Under the pieces are notes generated by a model. That model was not told the origin of the DNA and did not search any database. It saw only the letters and a list, made by a program, of their open reading frames with translations. The translations under genes and the position numbers were made by a program. Below are positions 8,043 through 16,449 of a stretch of 49,485 bases of DNA, piece by piece; the stretch's first letter is position 1; every line of letters starts with the position of its first letter. Source of the DNA: Geobacter sp. UBA2189 (GTDB lineage Bacteria; Desulfobacterota; Desulfuromonadia; Geobacterales; Pseudopelobacteraceae). The stretch is from contig DCVL01000041.1 in NCBI GenBank assembly GCA_002328035.1, positions 1 to 49,485 of the forward strand, given 5' to 3'.

Positions 8043-9863
8043 TTAATTGAGTTTGTATACTGACAGGTTTTTATCATGCCCGACAACAAGAGCTGTGCCA
8101 TCAGGGGCAATCCACATTTGGTCTATGTTCCTGGAAGCACGGTATCTTTGCAGCTCCCTTCCAGACTCAGGGTTCCAGCTTATAACAAGGCCATCTCCGC
8201 TTTTACCTTCACCTGTAAAAAGTTTTTTACCATCCCTGCTTATGGCAAGATGGTGTATCTCTTCATTATGCCCTCCCAGCTGCCTTAACTGAATTCCGGT
8301 TTTAATATCCCAGACAAATCCCCGCTTGTCTTCGGCAACAGAAACCAGACGCCTGTTATCGAGAAAGGCAAGCTTCCTTACGTCCCCGTTATGTCCTTTA
8401 AGTTGACGCAATAACTTGCCGGAATCACTGTTCCATATAGATATCGCCTTATCCTGCCCTGCAGTAGCCAATGTCCTGCTGTCCGGACTGAAGGCAACTG
8501 CAAGAACATCATCATTGTTCTTTATCGTCTTGATCCTGCTTGACTTAATCTCCCAGATCCATGATTCCTTGCCATCCGAAGCAACGGCAAGGTACTGACC
8601 GGAACGTGAAAACTCGATATCAGTAGGCTTATCTGCCACTGTGATAGAAGCCGTCTGGTGTTGCCGATTAATGTCCCAGATTCTTATCTGCTTGTCCTTG
8701 CCTGACGAGGCCAGAAACTTGCCGTCACTGCTAAAATCAATCGCTGTCACTGTCCCTCTGTGAGCAGGAGTCGTGAAGATCTGCTGCCTGCTACTGGGAT
8801 TCCAGAGCACAATATTGCCATCATCGTCTCCAACAGCAATAATCCCGCCTGTGGGTGATATGGCAAGGGCAGTCAATGTCTCATTATGGGCAGGAAATAC
8901 AACCAATGTTGCCAAACCGGTCAGAACACGGCCTTGCCCTGTCTGACGTCTGTTTTCTTCAGCCAGCTTTTTTTCCTGTTTGACCCGTTCCTCTTTAGCC
9001 TCTTTTGCCTCTTCTTCCCACTTTTTCCTATCCGCCTGTTCCTCTTCAAGCCGCTTCCTTTCGTCTTCCTGATGCCTGGCTATCTCCTCCTGCCGCATTA
9101 TACGTTCCATCTGAATGCTGCTTACCTGCTGACCTGCCTGGACAAACGCTTCCCCATTCTCCTTGATAATAGTTCCAAGAGATGTCTTCTCACGAACTTC
9201 AGTAATTTTGACAGAACCTTTTTCAATACGTTCAACAGAAAGGACTTCTCCGGTCTTTGGATGGCGAAGAGGCGCTCCCTCAACAAAGACGGTAAACACA
9301 AGACCTGGCACCACTCCTGATTGACGACCCAGGTCAATCATCACGCTACTATCTTTACGCTGTACCAGATACCCCTGCAGTGGAAAGTGATGCGCTATCC
9401 TCTCCGATATCCTGTTGACCATGTTCCTCAAACTGGCGGTTGAGCCTGCCCGTACCCTGTCTGCGGTTATGATTGAACCGGTTTCAACATTAATCAGCCT
9501 TACATTCAATTCAAAAATGGTTTCGTAATGCTGGATAGTTCCGGTTACAACCGTCTTTACTCCGAGGATTTTTCCCAGGCGGGTCGCATTGGTCGGATCG
9601 ACAAGGCCGGAACTCGACATCTTCTGCTCATCAAGTATCTGATTGAGCAGCCGTCTTTCAATAATCTCAAACCGTCCGGTCTCCACAAGACTTGTAGTCA
9701 GCCATTCTGCGGCAATTCTACCGATCCCCTCAGTTTCAAAGCGTCCCTGCTGTTGAAAATCAAGCACTGCAACCTTGGTTTTTCTGTATTCAGCAGCGGA
9801 TGATGGCAAAACTGAAACCAGTGCCATAATTACAAACAGGATAACAGCTACAGCTGTTCGCAT
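8043..9863 (-). CDS. CsgG/FlgO-like lipoprotein-type domain fused to seven-bladed WD40 propeller
   Basis: Start ATG 9863 is set by AGGAGG just upstream and by a following signal peptide (MRTAVAVILFVIMALVSV...SSAA). The 606-residue product has three parts. First is a CsgG/FlgO-like domain (KVAVLDFQQQGRFETEGIGR, RFEIIERRLLNQILDEQ, GVKTVVTGTI; residues about 30-180). Next is a strongly charged Glu/Lys/Arg-rich helix, probably coiled coil (about 260-310). Last are seven WD-type repeats ending in IVLWN, IRIWD, SWIWE, ISIWN, GFVWD, VISWN and LSVYKL, enough for one complete beta-propeller. A periplasmic scaffold is likely. The gene sits between an aminotransferase (13 bases upstream) and the FlgT-like gene. 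Actual partner and role unknown. Confidence 0.75.
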   Translation of the reverse strand: MRTAVAVILFVIMALVSVLPSSAAEYRKTKVAVLDFQQQGRFETEGIGRIAAEWLTTSLVETGRFEIIERRLLNQILDEQKMSSSGLVDPTNATRLGKILGVKTVVTGTIQHYETIFELNVRLINVETGSIITADRVRAGSTASLRNMVNRISERIAHHFPLQGYLVQRKDSSVMIDLGRQSGVVPGLVFTVFVEGAPLRHPKTGEVLSVERIEKGSVKITEVREKTSLGTIIKENGEAFVQAGQQVSSIQMERIMRQEEIARHQEDERKRLEEEQADRKKWEEEAKEAKEERVKQEKKLAEENRRQTGQGRVLTGLATLVVFPAHNETLTALAISPTGGIIAVGDDDGNIVLWNPSSRQQIFTTPAHRGTVTAIDFSSDGKFLASSGKDKQIRIWDINRQHQTASITVADKPTDIEFSRSGQYLAVASDGKESWIWEIKSSRIKTIKNNDDVLAVAFSPDSRTLATAGQDKAISIWNSDSGKLLRQLKGHNGDVRKLAFLDNRRLVSVAEDKRGFVWDIKTGIQLRQLGGHNEEIHHLAISRDGKKLFTGEGKSGDGLVISWNPESGRELQRYRASRNIDQMWIAPDGTALVVGHDKNLSVYKLN

Positions 9864-9876
9864 ATATTCCTCCTTG

Positions 9877-11040
9877 TCAGGCAAACTGCCTAAAACGGTG
9901 AACTGCCTCAGGTATCGTCTTCTCTTGTATGTTGCCAAATGCCAGCCGCAGGTATTCCCCAAGCCCAGGGCCAAAGACCTCTCCGGGCAATGTGAGTATG
10001 CCTGCCTCTATAGCCAGGTATTTTGCCACTTCACGCCCGCTCTTTCCTGCAAAAGGATGCTTAACCCAGGCGAAAAAGCTTCCGCTCGCGGCCAAACGGA
10101 AGCGATTGCCCGGAAGTGTAAACTCCTCCACGAAGAGATCGTGCCTTAAGGACATCATCCTTCTGTTTGATTCGACCCATGAATCAAGACGATCAAGCCC
10201 GTACTGCAGAGCCAACTGGGTAATGCGGGGCTGACAGACCGTCATCGTATCCTGGATCTTCAGCGCCTGTTTAATCAGCTCCGGATCGGCTGCCAGTAGA
10301 CCGGCTCTATAGCCGGTAAGCGCATAACTTTTTCCAAAAGACATTATCTGAATAAGGGTACTGTGCCAGTCTTCAAGGGTGAACAGATCGTGAGGTATCT
10401 CCTCTATAAAATCACTGTATGTCTCATCAATAATCAGGGCAATACGATGGCGTTGAGCCAGAAAGTACAGCTCCCTCAAAAGTTCCGGCGGTATCACACT
10501 GCCTGACGGATTGCTGGGGGATACCAATAAAATCGCACGGGTACGTGGAGTGATAAGCTTCGAGATGACGGATGGGTTCGGCAGACCCTTTTCTTTTTCT
10601 TTGAATGGCGCATAAACCGGTTTTATGCCGAGGCTTCCAAGAGCCATTGGGTGATCAAAATAGCAGGGAAGTTGAAGGATCACCTCATCCCCCGCATGAC
10701 AGAGGGTCAATATTGCCAGCCAGAACGCTGCGCTCGCCCCACAGGTCAGACAGACCTGTTCATGCCTCATTTTGGCGAAGTAACGCCTTTGATAACGTCT
10801 ACAGACCGACTCACGAACCTCCAGTAGACCTTCATCCGGCGTATAACGGCAGGTCATCGGGTCAAGCGCCATCTCCCTTATGTGGGCTATCATATCCGGC
10901 GGCGGGGAATAATCAGGGACAGCCTGACAGAGATCGATAAAAGGAGGGGTATCATCAGACCGCTGTTCCGACCACCCCTTTACCTCACCGATAGGAGGGG
11001 GATGTACAGAACGGATATGTTCGTTAAGGCTGAATCTCAT
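9877..11040 (-). CDS. Class I/II pyridoxal-phosphate aminotransferase
   Basis: A fold-type I PLP enzyme of 387 residues. Visible active-site elements are the cofactor loop TCGASAAFW (residues 99-107), SPSNPSG with the cofactor-binding asparagine (N177), DETYSD (D205), the Schiff-base lysine in SFGKSYALTGYRAG (K237), and a C-terminal YLRLAFGN arginine that binds the substrate carboxylate. The overall pattern fits aspartate/alanine-type aminotransferases, but the amino acid used cannot be told. It is the first gene of a minus-strand run with the CsgG/WD40 and FlgT-like genes. No pathway partners are nearby. Confidence 0.88.
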   Translation of the reverse strand: MRFSLNEHIRSVHPPPIGEVKGWSEQRSDDTPPFIDLCQAVPDYSPPPDMIAHIREMALDPMTCRYTPDEGLLEVRESVCRRYQRRYFAKMRHEQVCLTCGASAAFWLAILTLCHAGDEVILQLPCYFDHPMALGSLGIKPVYAPFKEKEKGLPNPSVISKLITPRTRAILLVSPSNPSGSVIPPELLRELYFLAQRHRIALIIDETYSDFIEEIPHDLFTLEDWHSTLIQIMSFGKSYALTGYRAGLLAADPELIKQALKIQDTMTVCQPRITQLALQYGLDRLDSWVESNRRMMSLRHDLFVEEFTLPGNRFRLAASGSFFAWVKHPFAGKSGREVAKYLAIEAGILTLPGEVFGPGLGEYLRLAFGNIQEKTIPEAVHRFRQFA

Positions 11041-11129
11041 TTGTCACCTGTAGCAATTTACATTGGATAAAAGCATGTTATAAGAATACAAGTCTATATA
11101 CCACAGCTTTGAAAGGAGGCCAACCGGAC

Positions 11130-11708
11130 ATGGACAGACGAACCCTGGCCTTCTGGAGCATCATTGCAATCTTGTGTGCAGCCTCTCTCTTTTACGGCAT
11201 AAATGCCGAAAAACAGCGCCGTACTCTTCAGAGTGCTGCAGGCAAGGTTGAAAGCGGAGATCTGGTCAAGCTTGTAAAGGTGATTGATGGCGACAGCATT
11301 CTGGCGGTAAGAGAGGGTGATTCTCCGGTAACCATCAGACTTGTTGGTATAAAGTCTTTTGACGCAAAGGTAGAGAAGGATCTTGTCACTCCGTTTGCCC
11401 AGGCAGCCATCGAAAGCCTGAAACGGAGCATGGCTGACCGCCCTGTGCGGATAATGCTGCACAGTACACCCAAGGATAAACATGGCCGATACCTTGCCAC
11501 ACTCTATACCGATGATCAGGATATAGCCCTTCATCTGGTAAGACAGGGACTTGTTCTGGTCTATACTGTCTATCCTTTTCCTGCAATGCAGAGCTACCTT
11601 CAGGAACAGGAAAAGGCAAGAGCCGGACGCCGTGGCATCTGGTCAAACGACTCACTTGTAGAACGGGCTGTTGCCCTTATCCATGAGTGGCGCTCACAGA
11701 ACAGGTAG
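11130..11708 (+). CDS. Membrane-anchored thermonuclease (SNase) family protein
   Basis: A 192-residue protein with an N-terminal hydrophobic helix (LAFWSIIAILCAASLFYGI), so anchored or exported, followed by a staphylococcal-nuclease-like OB-fold. Family features are VKLVKVIDGDSILAV, VTIRLVGIKSFDA and KDKHGRYLATLYTDD, which carries the arginine region of the active site, ending in RRGIWSND. Position by position the usual catalytic Arg-Glu-Arg set is not all obvious (for example IKSFDA where family members often have IDAPE), so catalytic activity is uncertain. ATG 11130 has AGGAGG 10 bases upstream. An upstream TTG start would place the Shine-Dalgarno sequence inside the gene. It is followed within 10 bases by a K+ channel gene. 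Confidence 0.82.
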   Translation: MDRRTLAFWSIIAILCAASLFYGINAEKQRRTLQSAAGKVESGDLVKLVKVIDGDSILAVREGDSPVTIRLVGIKSFDAKVEKDLVTPFAQAAIESLKRSMADRPVRIMLHSTPKDKHGRYLATLYTDDQDIALHLVRQGLVLVYTVYPFPAMQSYLQEQEKARAGRRGIWSNDSLVERAVALIHEWRSQNR

Positions 11709-11717
11709 GAGAACGGC

Positions 11718-12761
11718 ATGTTCCAGATACTCCAGTTTATGATGAAAAATATCTACAGAAACCCTCCGGAATTTGCTCGGGTACTGATTCTGATGCTGGC
11801 AGTGCTGATCTACGGAACAAGCGGGTTTTTATATTTTGAACTGCCTGCCAATCCTGATCTGACCTGGTGGGACGGATTCTGGTACACTATAGTAACCATT
11901 GCCACTGTAGGATATGGCGATTTCTTTCCCAAAAGCTTCGGGGGGCGCTTTCTTGTAGGCTGGCCCATCATGGTTTTTGGAATCGGCCTTTTGGGTTATG
12001 CCCTTTCAATGGTGGCGGCAGCCCTTGTAACTTCAAAGACAAAGGAGATCAAGGGGATGGCATCTTTTAACCTTAAAGATCATATCGTTATTTTTAATTT
12101 TCCCGGACTTGCAAAGGTTGAGAGGGTTCTGGAGGAACTGGCACTTGACCCTTCAGTTGGAAGGATGGTCAAGGTTGTTCTGGTTGATGAAAGAATTGAT
12201 GAGCTGCCTGGAGAACTGCAGAAACGTGGAGTGTATTATGTAAAGGGAAACCCTGCCAGGGATGAGACCCTGGGCAGGGCTTCTATTGACAACGCAGTCC
12301 ACGCCGTGATCCTTACCCGCAATCCATCAGATCCGGCTTCAGACAACCTGAATGTCGCAATTGCACTTGCAATAGAAGGAAGGTGCAGAAGGGTAAACAC
12401 TGTAGTTGAGTGCATTGATCCGGCATCCGAGGAGTTGCTTCGGAAGGCCGGCTGCGACCGTATAGTATGTTCCAGCCGTTTTGACGCAAACTTCATCAGC
12501 CAGGAACTGCTCAATCCTGGTATACAGGAGGTTATGGCCGACCTTTTAACCCTCGGAAACGGACAACAGATCTATCTTACCAGTGTCATAAGAGATTGCA
12601 GCTTTGGCGAACTGAGCTCCAGATGCACAGCTATGGCACATATCGCACTCGGCTTCACCTGCCCCGACGGGAGAGTCAGACTCAATCCTCCTGCAGACGG
12701 AATTATCTCAGCAGGCTGTCGTCTGGTAACTATCGGAGCATCAAGGCTTGAGATGGTATAG
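11718..12761 (+). CDS. Potassium channel with TrkA-N and TrkA-C domains
   Basis: A 347-residue inner-membrane two-helix K+ channel subunit. TM1 spans about residues 21-40. The pore helix and selectivity filter TVGYGD are at 63-68, and TM2 is at about 76-103. The cytosolic part is an RCK/TrkA-N nucleotide-binding domain (DHIVIFNFPG, VVLVDERIDE, YYVKGNPARDETLGRASI, AVILTRN), followed by a TrkA-C-like region. The Gly-rich nucleotide loop reads FNFPGLAKVER, which departs from the classical GXGXXG, so ligand binding may differ. The ATG has GGAG upstream. The end is one base from the convergent MaoC gene end. Confidence 0.93.
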   Translation: MFQILQFMMKNIYRNPPEFARVLILMLAVLIYGTSGFLYFELPANPDLTWWDGFWYTIVTIATVGYGDFFPKSFGGRFLVGWPIMVFGIGLLGYALSMVAAALVTSKTKEIKGMASFNLKDHIVIFNFPGLAKVERVLEELALDPSVGRMVKVVLVDERIDELPGELQKRGVYYVKGNPARDETLGRASIDNAVHAVILTRNPSDPASDNLNVAIALAIEGRCRRVNTVVECIDPASEELLRKAGCDRIVCSSRFDANFISQELLNPGIQEVMADLLTLGNGQQIYLTSVIRDCSFGELSSRCTAMAHIALGFTCPDGRVRLNPPADGIISAGCRLVTIGASRLEMV

Positions 12762-12762
12762 G

Positions 12763-13239
12763 CTATGGATAGACCCTTATAACCTGTTCAGCTACGCATG
12801 CCGGTTTTTCCTGTCCCTCTATCTCAATTGTAAGGAGATATATGATCTCCATACCCTTTCCCGCAAGTCTTGCATCCATAATTGCAGTGTGAGCCCGTAA
12901 CCTGTCACCCGGTTTTACCGGCGATGGAAACCTTACCTTGTTAAGTCCATAGTTTACCCGCAACCTCATTCCAGGGTAGTTCTTTTCAAACTCTCCTGCT
13001 GCGTTTGCCTGAGTTAGAAAAGGTAACAGCGAAAGTGTCAGAAATCCGTGGGCGATTGTGCTTTTGTACGGCGATTCCTTTGCCGCTCTTTCAGGGTCAA
13101 TATGGATCCACTGTAGGTCACCGGTTGCCTCTGCAAAGGCATCAATTCTATCCTGATCAACCAGCAGCCATTCACCAACGGATATCTCGCTCCCTGTCTG
13201 CTTCTGGTAACGCTCAAGAAGATCCTCTGTTGCAGACAT
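12763..13239 (-). CDS. MaoC-like (R)-specific enoyl-CoA hydratase
   Basis: Hot-dog-fold hydratase of 158 residues. The hydratase-2 signature is present: ATGDLQWIHIDPERAAKESPYKSTIAHGFLTLSLLP. It carries the catalytic Asp and His (IHIDPERA) and the AHGFL motif, followed by NYGLNKVRFPSPVKPGDRLRA. These enzymes hydrate trans-2-enoyl-CoA to (R)-3-hydroxyacyl-CoA. ATG 13239 has AAAGGAG at the right spacing. An upstream TTG at 13254 would bury that site. No PHA or beta-oxidation genes are next to it, so the pathway is open. Confidence 0.88.
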   Translation of the reverse strand: MSATEDLLERYQKQTGSEISVGEWLLVDQDRIDAFAEATGDLQWIHIDPERAAKESPYKSTIAHGFLTLSLLPFLTQANAAGEFEKNYPGMRLRVNYGLNKVRFPSPVKPGDRLRAHTAIMDARLAGKGMEIIYLLTIEIEGQEKPACVAEQVIRVYP

Positions 13240-13327
13240 TGCTTCTCCTTTCAAATCATAAAAAATAGATGTATAAACAGCCCCTGGCTCATATATTGAT
13301 GCAATCGCTCTAATTCTGGAGGAATGG

Positions 13328-13762
13328 ATGAATCTGCATAAAGGACTTAAGACTCTTGGCGAAGGAAAGGCTACTGCCTACAGTTATGATGCTCCGGATG
13401 CCGGACTTCTGGAATGGTTCCCGTCACCATACACAAATTCAGAACTCAATCCCTGTGGCTGCATAGGCACTCTGCATATAACCTGCCCTGAATTCACCTG
13501 TCTCTGCCCAATGACAGGACAACCTGATTTCGGCACAATCATAATTGATTATCAACCTGACGAACGCTGTGTTGAGAGCAAGAGCCTGAAACTCTATCTC
13601 GGCTCATTCAGGATGCACGGTGAATTTCATGAAGCAGGAATAAACCGGATCTGTAACGATCTGGTGCGACTGCTGGATCCTGTCTGGCTTACTGTAAAAG
13701 GTGAATTCACGCCTCGTGGCGGTATTCCGTTCTGGCCAACTGCAGAATACAGGAGAAGGTAA
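13328..13762 (+). CDS. queF: NADPH-dependent 7-cyano-7-deazaguanine reductase QueF
   Basis: Reduces preQ0 to preQ1 in queuosine synthesis. The 144-residue single-domain (type I) form carries EFTCLCPMTGQPDFG, with the catalytic cysteine (C60) and aspartate (D67), and ESKSLKLYLGSFR with the substrate-binding glutamate (E83). GGAGG lies just upstream of the ATG. The pathway link to FolE2 (3799) and GluQRS (2205) is by function, not by operon. The 70 bases in front were inspected for a preQ1 aptamer and none was recognised. Confidence 0.96.
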   Translation: MNLHKGLKTLGEGKATAYSYDAPDAGLLEWFPSPYTNSELNPCGCIGTLHITCPEFTCLCPMTGQPDFGTIIIDYQPDERCVESKSLKLYLGSFRMHGEFHEAGINRICNDLVRLLDPVWLTVKGEFTPRGGIPFWPTAEYRRR

Positions 13763-13771
13763 AAATCTCTA

Positions 13772-14635
13772 TCAGCCCAGAAATATATCGGCAGCGGTAG
13801 CTGCAAGAAAGGTCAGGCTGATGTAACCGTTCATTGTAAAAAATGCAGCATCCAGCCTGGTCAGATCCCCGCCACGAAGCAGCCAATGTTCATACAGCAG
13901 CATCAAGGCCATTGCAGCGCTGCCCAACCAGAACCAGATCCCCAACCCCATCAGCAGTATCAGCCATATCAGCAATACAACTGTTATGATGTGAAAGATG
14001 CGAGCCAGCCAGAGAGAGCCGGAAACCCCCAAAGCCACAGGTACTGAATGAAGACCTGCAGCACGATCGTAATCAACATCCTGAAGCGCATATAACATAT
14101 CGAATGCCGATACCCAGAAAAGCACAATCAGCCCAAGCAGTATGGCTGGCAGCTCTATTGTGCCTTTAAGCGCAACCCAGGCACCGATTGGAGCCGCAGC
14201 CAGACAGAGTCCAAGGACAATATGTGCAAGCGCGGTAAACCTTTTGCAATATGAGTACAGAACCAGAAAGAAGAGCGCTATCGGGGAAAGTTTGAGACAC
14301 AAAGGATTTAACATAGCGGCAGACCATAGAAGCAAAGTGATTGAGAGTATGATTGCCACCCCCACTGCTCCCTTTGAAAGCAAACCGGCAGGTATGGCAC
14401 GAGTAGCTGTACGCGGGTTTTTTGCATCAATATCAGCGTCAATCAAGCGATTCATAGCCATTGCAGCGGTACGGGCACCAATCATTGCCAGTATAAGAAA
14501 AAGCAGCTGTTTTCCTGTTGGAAGTCCGCGAATAGCCAGAAGGGCGCCGGATAAGGCAAACGGCAGGGCAAAAATAGTGTGCGAGAACTTGATCATCTCC
14601 ATAAAGATAGTAATCTTCTGAACTACAGCTGTCAT
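13772..14635 (-). CDS. mqnP: UbiA-type polyprenyltransferase (MqnP-like, menaquinone synthesis)
   Basis: Integral membrane prenyltransferase of 287 residues with about eight hydrophobic segments. The first Asp-rich motif is NRLIDADIDAKNPRT (Mg-diphosphate binding) and the second is DMLYALQDVDYD. The N-terminus (MIKFSHTIFALPFALSGALLA) and NPRTATRAIP match the proteobacterial UbiA-other group assigned to MqnP of the futalosine menaquinone pathway. Classical UbiA is the alternative. It is convergent with queF, ten bases apart. An AAGGAG sits rather far (12 bases) upstream of the ATG. Confidence 0.85.
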   Translation of the reverse strand: MTAVVQKITIFMEMIKFSHTIFALPFALSGALLAIRGLPTGKQLLFLILAMIGARTAAMAMNRLIDADIDAKNPRTATRAIPAGLLSKGAVGVAIILSITLLLWSAAMLNPLCLKLSPIALFFLVLYSYCKRFTALAHIVLGLCLAAAPIGAWVALKGTIELPAILLGLIVLFWVSAFDMLYALQDVDYDRAAGLHSVPVALGVSGSLWLARIFHIITVVLLIWLILLMGLGIWFWLGSAAMALMLLYEHWLLRGGDLTRLDAAFFTMNGYISLTFLAATAADIFLG

Positions 14636-14777
14636 TTACGGTAAGACTCCTTTACAGTTTTCAGAGCTTGTAGCAATATAAAACACCTTTGTACGGCCAC
14701 CTGTCAAACGAATACCCATTTTCAAGCAAAGCCGAACCCGGCCAAGTTACAAAACAAAAAAATATTCAATGCACCGC

Positions 14778-14805
14778 TTGAATAATCAGAATTCCCTGCT
14801 ATAAG
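14778..14805 (+). promoter_or_regulatory. Candidate promoter of the rubrerythrin-like gene
   Basis: TTGAAT (14778-14783) and TATAAG (14800-14805) are separated by 16 bases and lie about 38 bases before the ATG. This is a reasonable sigma-70 match in an AT-rich intergenic region. Prediction by eye only. Confidence 0.4.
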
Positions 14806-14842
14806 CACTCCTATCAAATATCACAAAAAGGAGGGAATAGTC

Positions 14843-15340
14843 ATGGGTAAGGAATATTCTGTTCAGGAAGCGCTTAAGCTGGCAATAAAAGCAGAAAAGG
14901 ACAGCATGGATTTTTACAACCGAGCCGCTTCAGTGGCCAAGAATGAGCGGGCAAAGAAGGTACTGCAGATGCTGGCCTCTGAAGAAGCTTCACATGTCAA
15001 ACATTTCTTTGATCACTATAAAGGCGCCGATTTTGGTGATCTGCAGTCATTTTTACAAACCCCAGTTGACACAAAAAATCCAACATATGTAAAGCTTGAA
15101 AAGGCAATTACTGAAGAGATGGGAGAGCAAAAGGCAATGGAACTGGCTCTGGAGGAAGAAAAAGCATGCATAAGCCAGTATACGCAGCTTGCCGCCGATG
15201 TTGTTGATCCCATGGTAAAGTCTATTTTTGAAAGGGTAATCAAAGAGACCAAAGGCCATTACGATCTGATTGAAGCTGAGTACGCCCATCTTATGGGGAT
15301 GGTGAATGACAGTGATATTGATACATTTGTAAGGGAATAA
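14843..15340 (+). CDS. Rubrerythrin-like ferritin-family diiron protein
   Basis: A 165-residue four-helix protein of the ferritin-like superfamily. Diiron ligands are suggested by ALKLAIKAEKDSMDFYNRAA, ASEEASHVKHF, ALEEEKACISQY and ETKGHYDLIEAEY, giving the alternating Glu and ExxH pattern of rubrerythrins. There is no C-terminal rubredoxin domain (no CxxC pairs), so this is the erythrin-only form seen in many anaerobes. The likely role is peroxide or oxidative stress defence, by family analogy. It has its own strong AAAGGAGGG site, a candidate promoter and a strong terminator, so it is probably monocistronic. Confidence 0.88.
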   Translation: MGKEYSVQEALKLAIKAEKDSMDFYNRAASVAKNERAKKVLQMLASEEASHVKHFFDHYKGADFGDLQSFLQTPVDTKNPTYVKLEKAITEEMGEQKAMELALEEEKACISQYTQLAADVVDPMVKSIFERVIKETKGHYDLIEAEYAHLMGMVNDSDIDTFVRE

Positions 15341-15363
15341 CTATCCATATACATAGAGTTTCA

Positions 15364-15400
15364 AGAAGAAGGCCGTTCAGCAAATGAGCGGCCTTCTTCT
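15364..15400 (+). terminator. Intrinsic terminator after the rubrerythrin-like gene
   Basis: A 16-base-pair stem (AGAAGAAGGCCGTTCA with its complement, one G-U pair) around the five-base loop GCAAA is followed by TATATTTACTTT. It lies 24 bases after the stop codon. Confidence 0.88.
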
Positions 15401-15446
15401 ATATTTACTTTAAACTGGGATAAAAAACTGACCGTCACGGCTGTTC

Positions 15447-15475
15447 TTGTCATACCTTATTAGCTGTAGTATAAA
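15447..15475 (+). promoter_or_regulatory. Probable sigma-70 promoter of cpoB
   Basis: TTGTCA (15447-15452) and TATAAA (15470-15475), each one base from consensus, are spaced by 17 bases and lie 45 bases before the cpoB ATG. Confidence 0.6.
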
Positions 15476-15519
15476 AAGAAGCGGCAAAAAACCTGTCAGA
15501 TTTTAACGGAGGTAGAGAT

Positions 15520-16335
15520 ATGAAAGTGTGGTATCTGGCTGTCGGCCTGCTATTTACCGGAATCCTGGCTGGATGCGCGTCAACCGGCTCAGTGGATGCG
15601 GTTCGTCGCGATGTCGATGAAACAAAGACACGTATTTACACGATTGAAAGGGATCTGAAAAACGCACGCGAAGGAGAAAAAACCTTCAAAAACGAATTTG
15701 CATCTCTTAGAAAGACAGATGCCGATCTACAGGCAAATCTGGACAGTTTTAAATCAGATATGCAGGCTATGGCAGGGAAGATCGAAGATTATGGACAGGC
15801 AATAAAAAAACCTGCTCAAGAACTTTCACGTTACCGCGAAGATTCAGACCGCCGGATAGTAGCATTGGAGGATCGTATTGTAAAACTACAGGTAGCCCTG
15901 GATGAGTTGAACAAGAGAATGAAAGAATCTGCCGCCGGAGGAATAGCTGCCGGAAAAGATGTTTCGCCGGACGCATTGTACCTTAAGGGGCTTGAAACAT
16001 TCAAATCAGGTGATATGCCTTCCGCAAGGGTACAGCTTTCCAAGTTCATAGAAACAAACCAGAACCATGAACTTGTCTCCAATGCCCGTTACTGGATTGG
16101 AGAGACCTACTACAGTGAGAAAAACTACGAACAGGCCATCCTTGAGTTCCAGGAGGTTGTCAAACATTATCCAAAAAAGGAAAAAGCGCCTGCCGCAATG
16201 TTGAAACAGGCACTCTCTTTTAAAGCGCTTAAGGATCTTAAAAGCACTAAGTACCTGTTAAAAAGGGTTACAACTGATTACCCCAAAAGTGATGAAGCCA
16301 AAAAAGCCAAAGCGTTGCTGAAGCAAATTAACTGA
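15520..16335 (+). CDS. cpoB: Tol-Pal-associated lipoprotein CpoB/YbgF-like
   Basis: A 271-residue exported lipoprotein. The N-terminus (MKVWYLAVGLLFTGILAGCAS) ends in a lipobox, LAGC. Residues about 25-140 are heptad-like and charged, predicted to form a coiled coil for trimerisation. The C-terminal half holds tetratricopeptide-type repeats (ALYLKGLETFKSGDMPSARV, ARYWIGETYYSEKNYEQAIL, AAMLKQALSFKALKDL), as in YbgF/CpoB, which links Tol-Pal with peptidoglycan synthesis during division. E. coli CpoB is not lipidated, so the lipobox is a difference. No tol or pal genes are adjacent. GGAGG precedes the ATG. Confidence 0.82.
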   Translation: MKVWYLAVGLLFTGILAGCASTGSVDAVRRDVDETKTRIYTIERDLKNAREGEKTFKNEFASLRKTDADLQANLDSFKSDMQAMAGKIEDYGQAIKKPAQELSRYREDSDRRIVALEDRIVKLQVALDELNKRMKESAAGGIAAGKDVSPDALYLKGLETFKSGDMPSARVQLSKFIETNQNHELVSNARYWIGETYYSEKNYEQAILEFQEVVKHYPKKEKAPAAMLKQALSFKALKDLKSTKYLLKRVTTDYPKSDEAKKAKALLKQIN

Positions 16336-16393
16336 ATTTAAGTCCAAAAATCTTCTTGATATGGCTCACTCCAATAGGCCTCTTCAGTTTTTT

Positions 16394-16419
16394 CACCCTC
16401 AAGATTTATCTTGAGGGTG
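16394..16419. repeat. Perfect 11-bp inverted repeat ahead of flgM
   Basis: CACCCTCAAGA and TCTTGAGGGTG flank a TTTA loop. It lies 58 bases after cpoB and 30 bases before flgM. No T-run follows on the plus strand, so it is not a standard terminator. An attenuating or protein-binding hairpin in the flgM leader, or an mRNA 3'-end stabiliser for cpoB, would fit. Confidence 0.6.
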
Positions 16420-16449
16420 CCGAAATGTTTTAGTAACGGAGGTCTTGTC

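Noticed and set aside
13255..13327. preQ1 riboswitch upstream of queF
   Set aside because: The short leader lacks the pseudoknot hairpin and A-rich tail of preQ1 aptamers.
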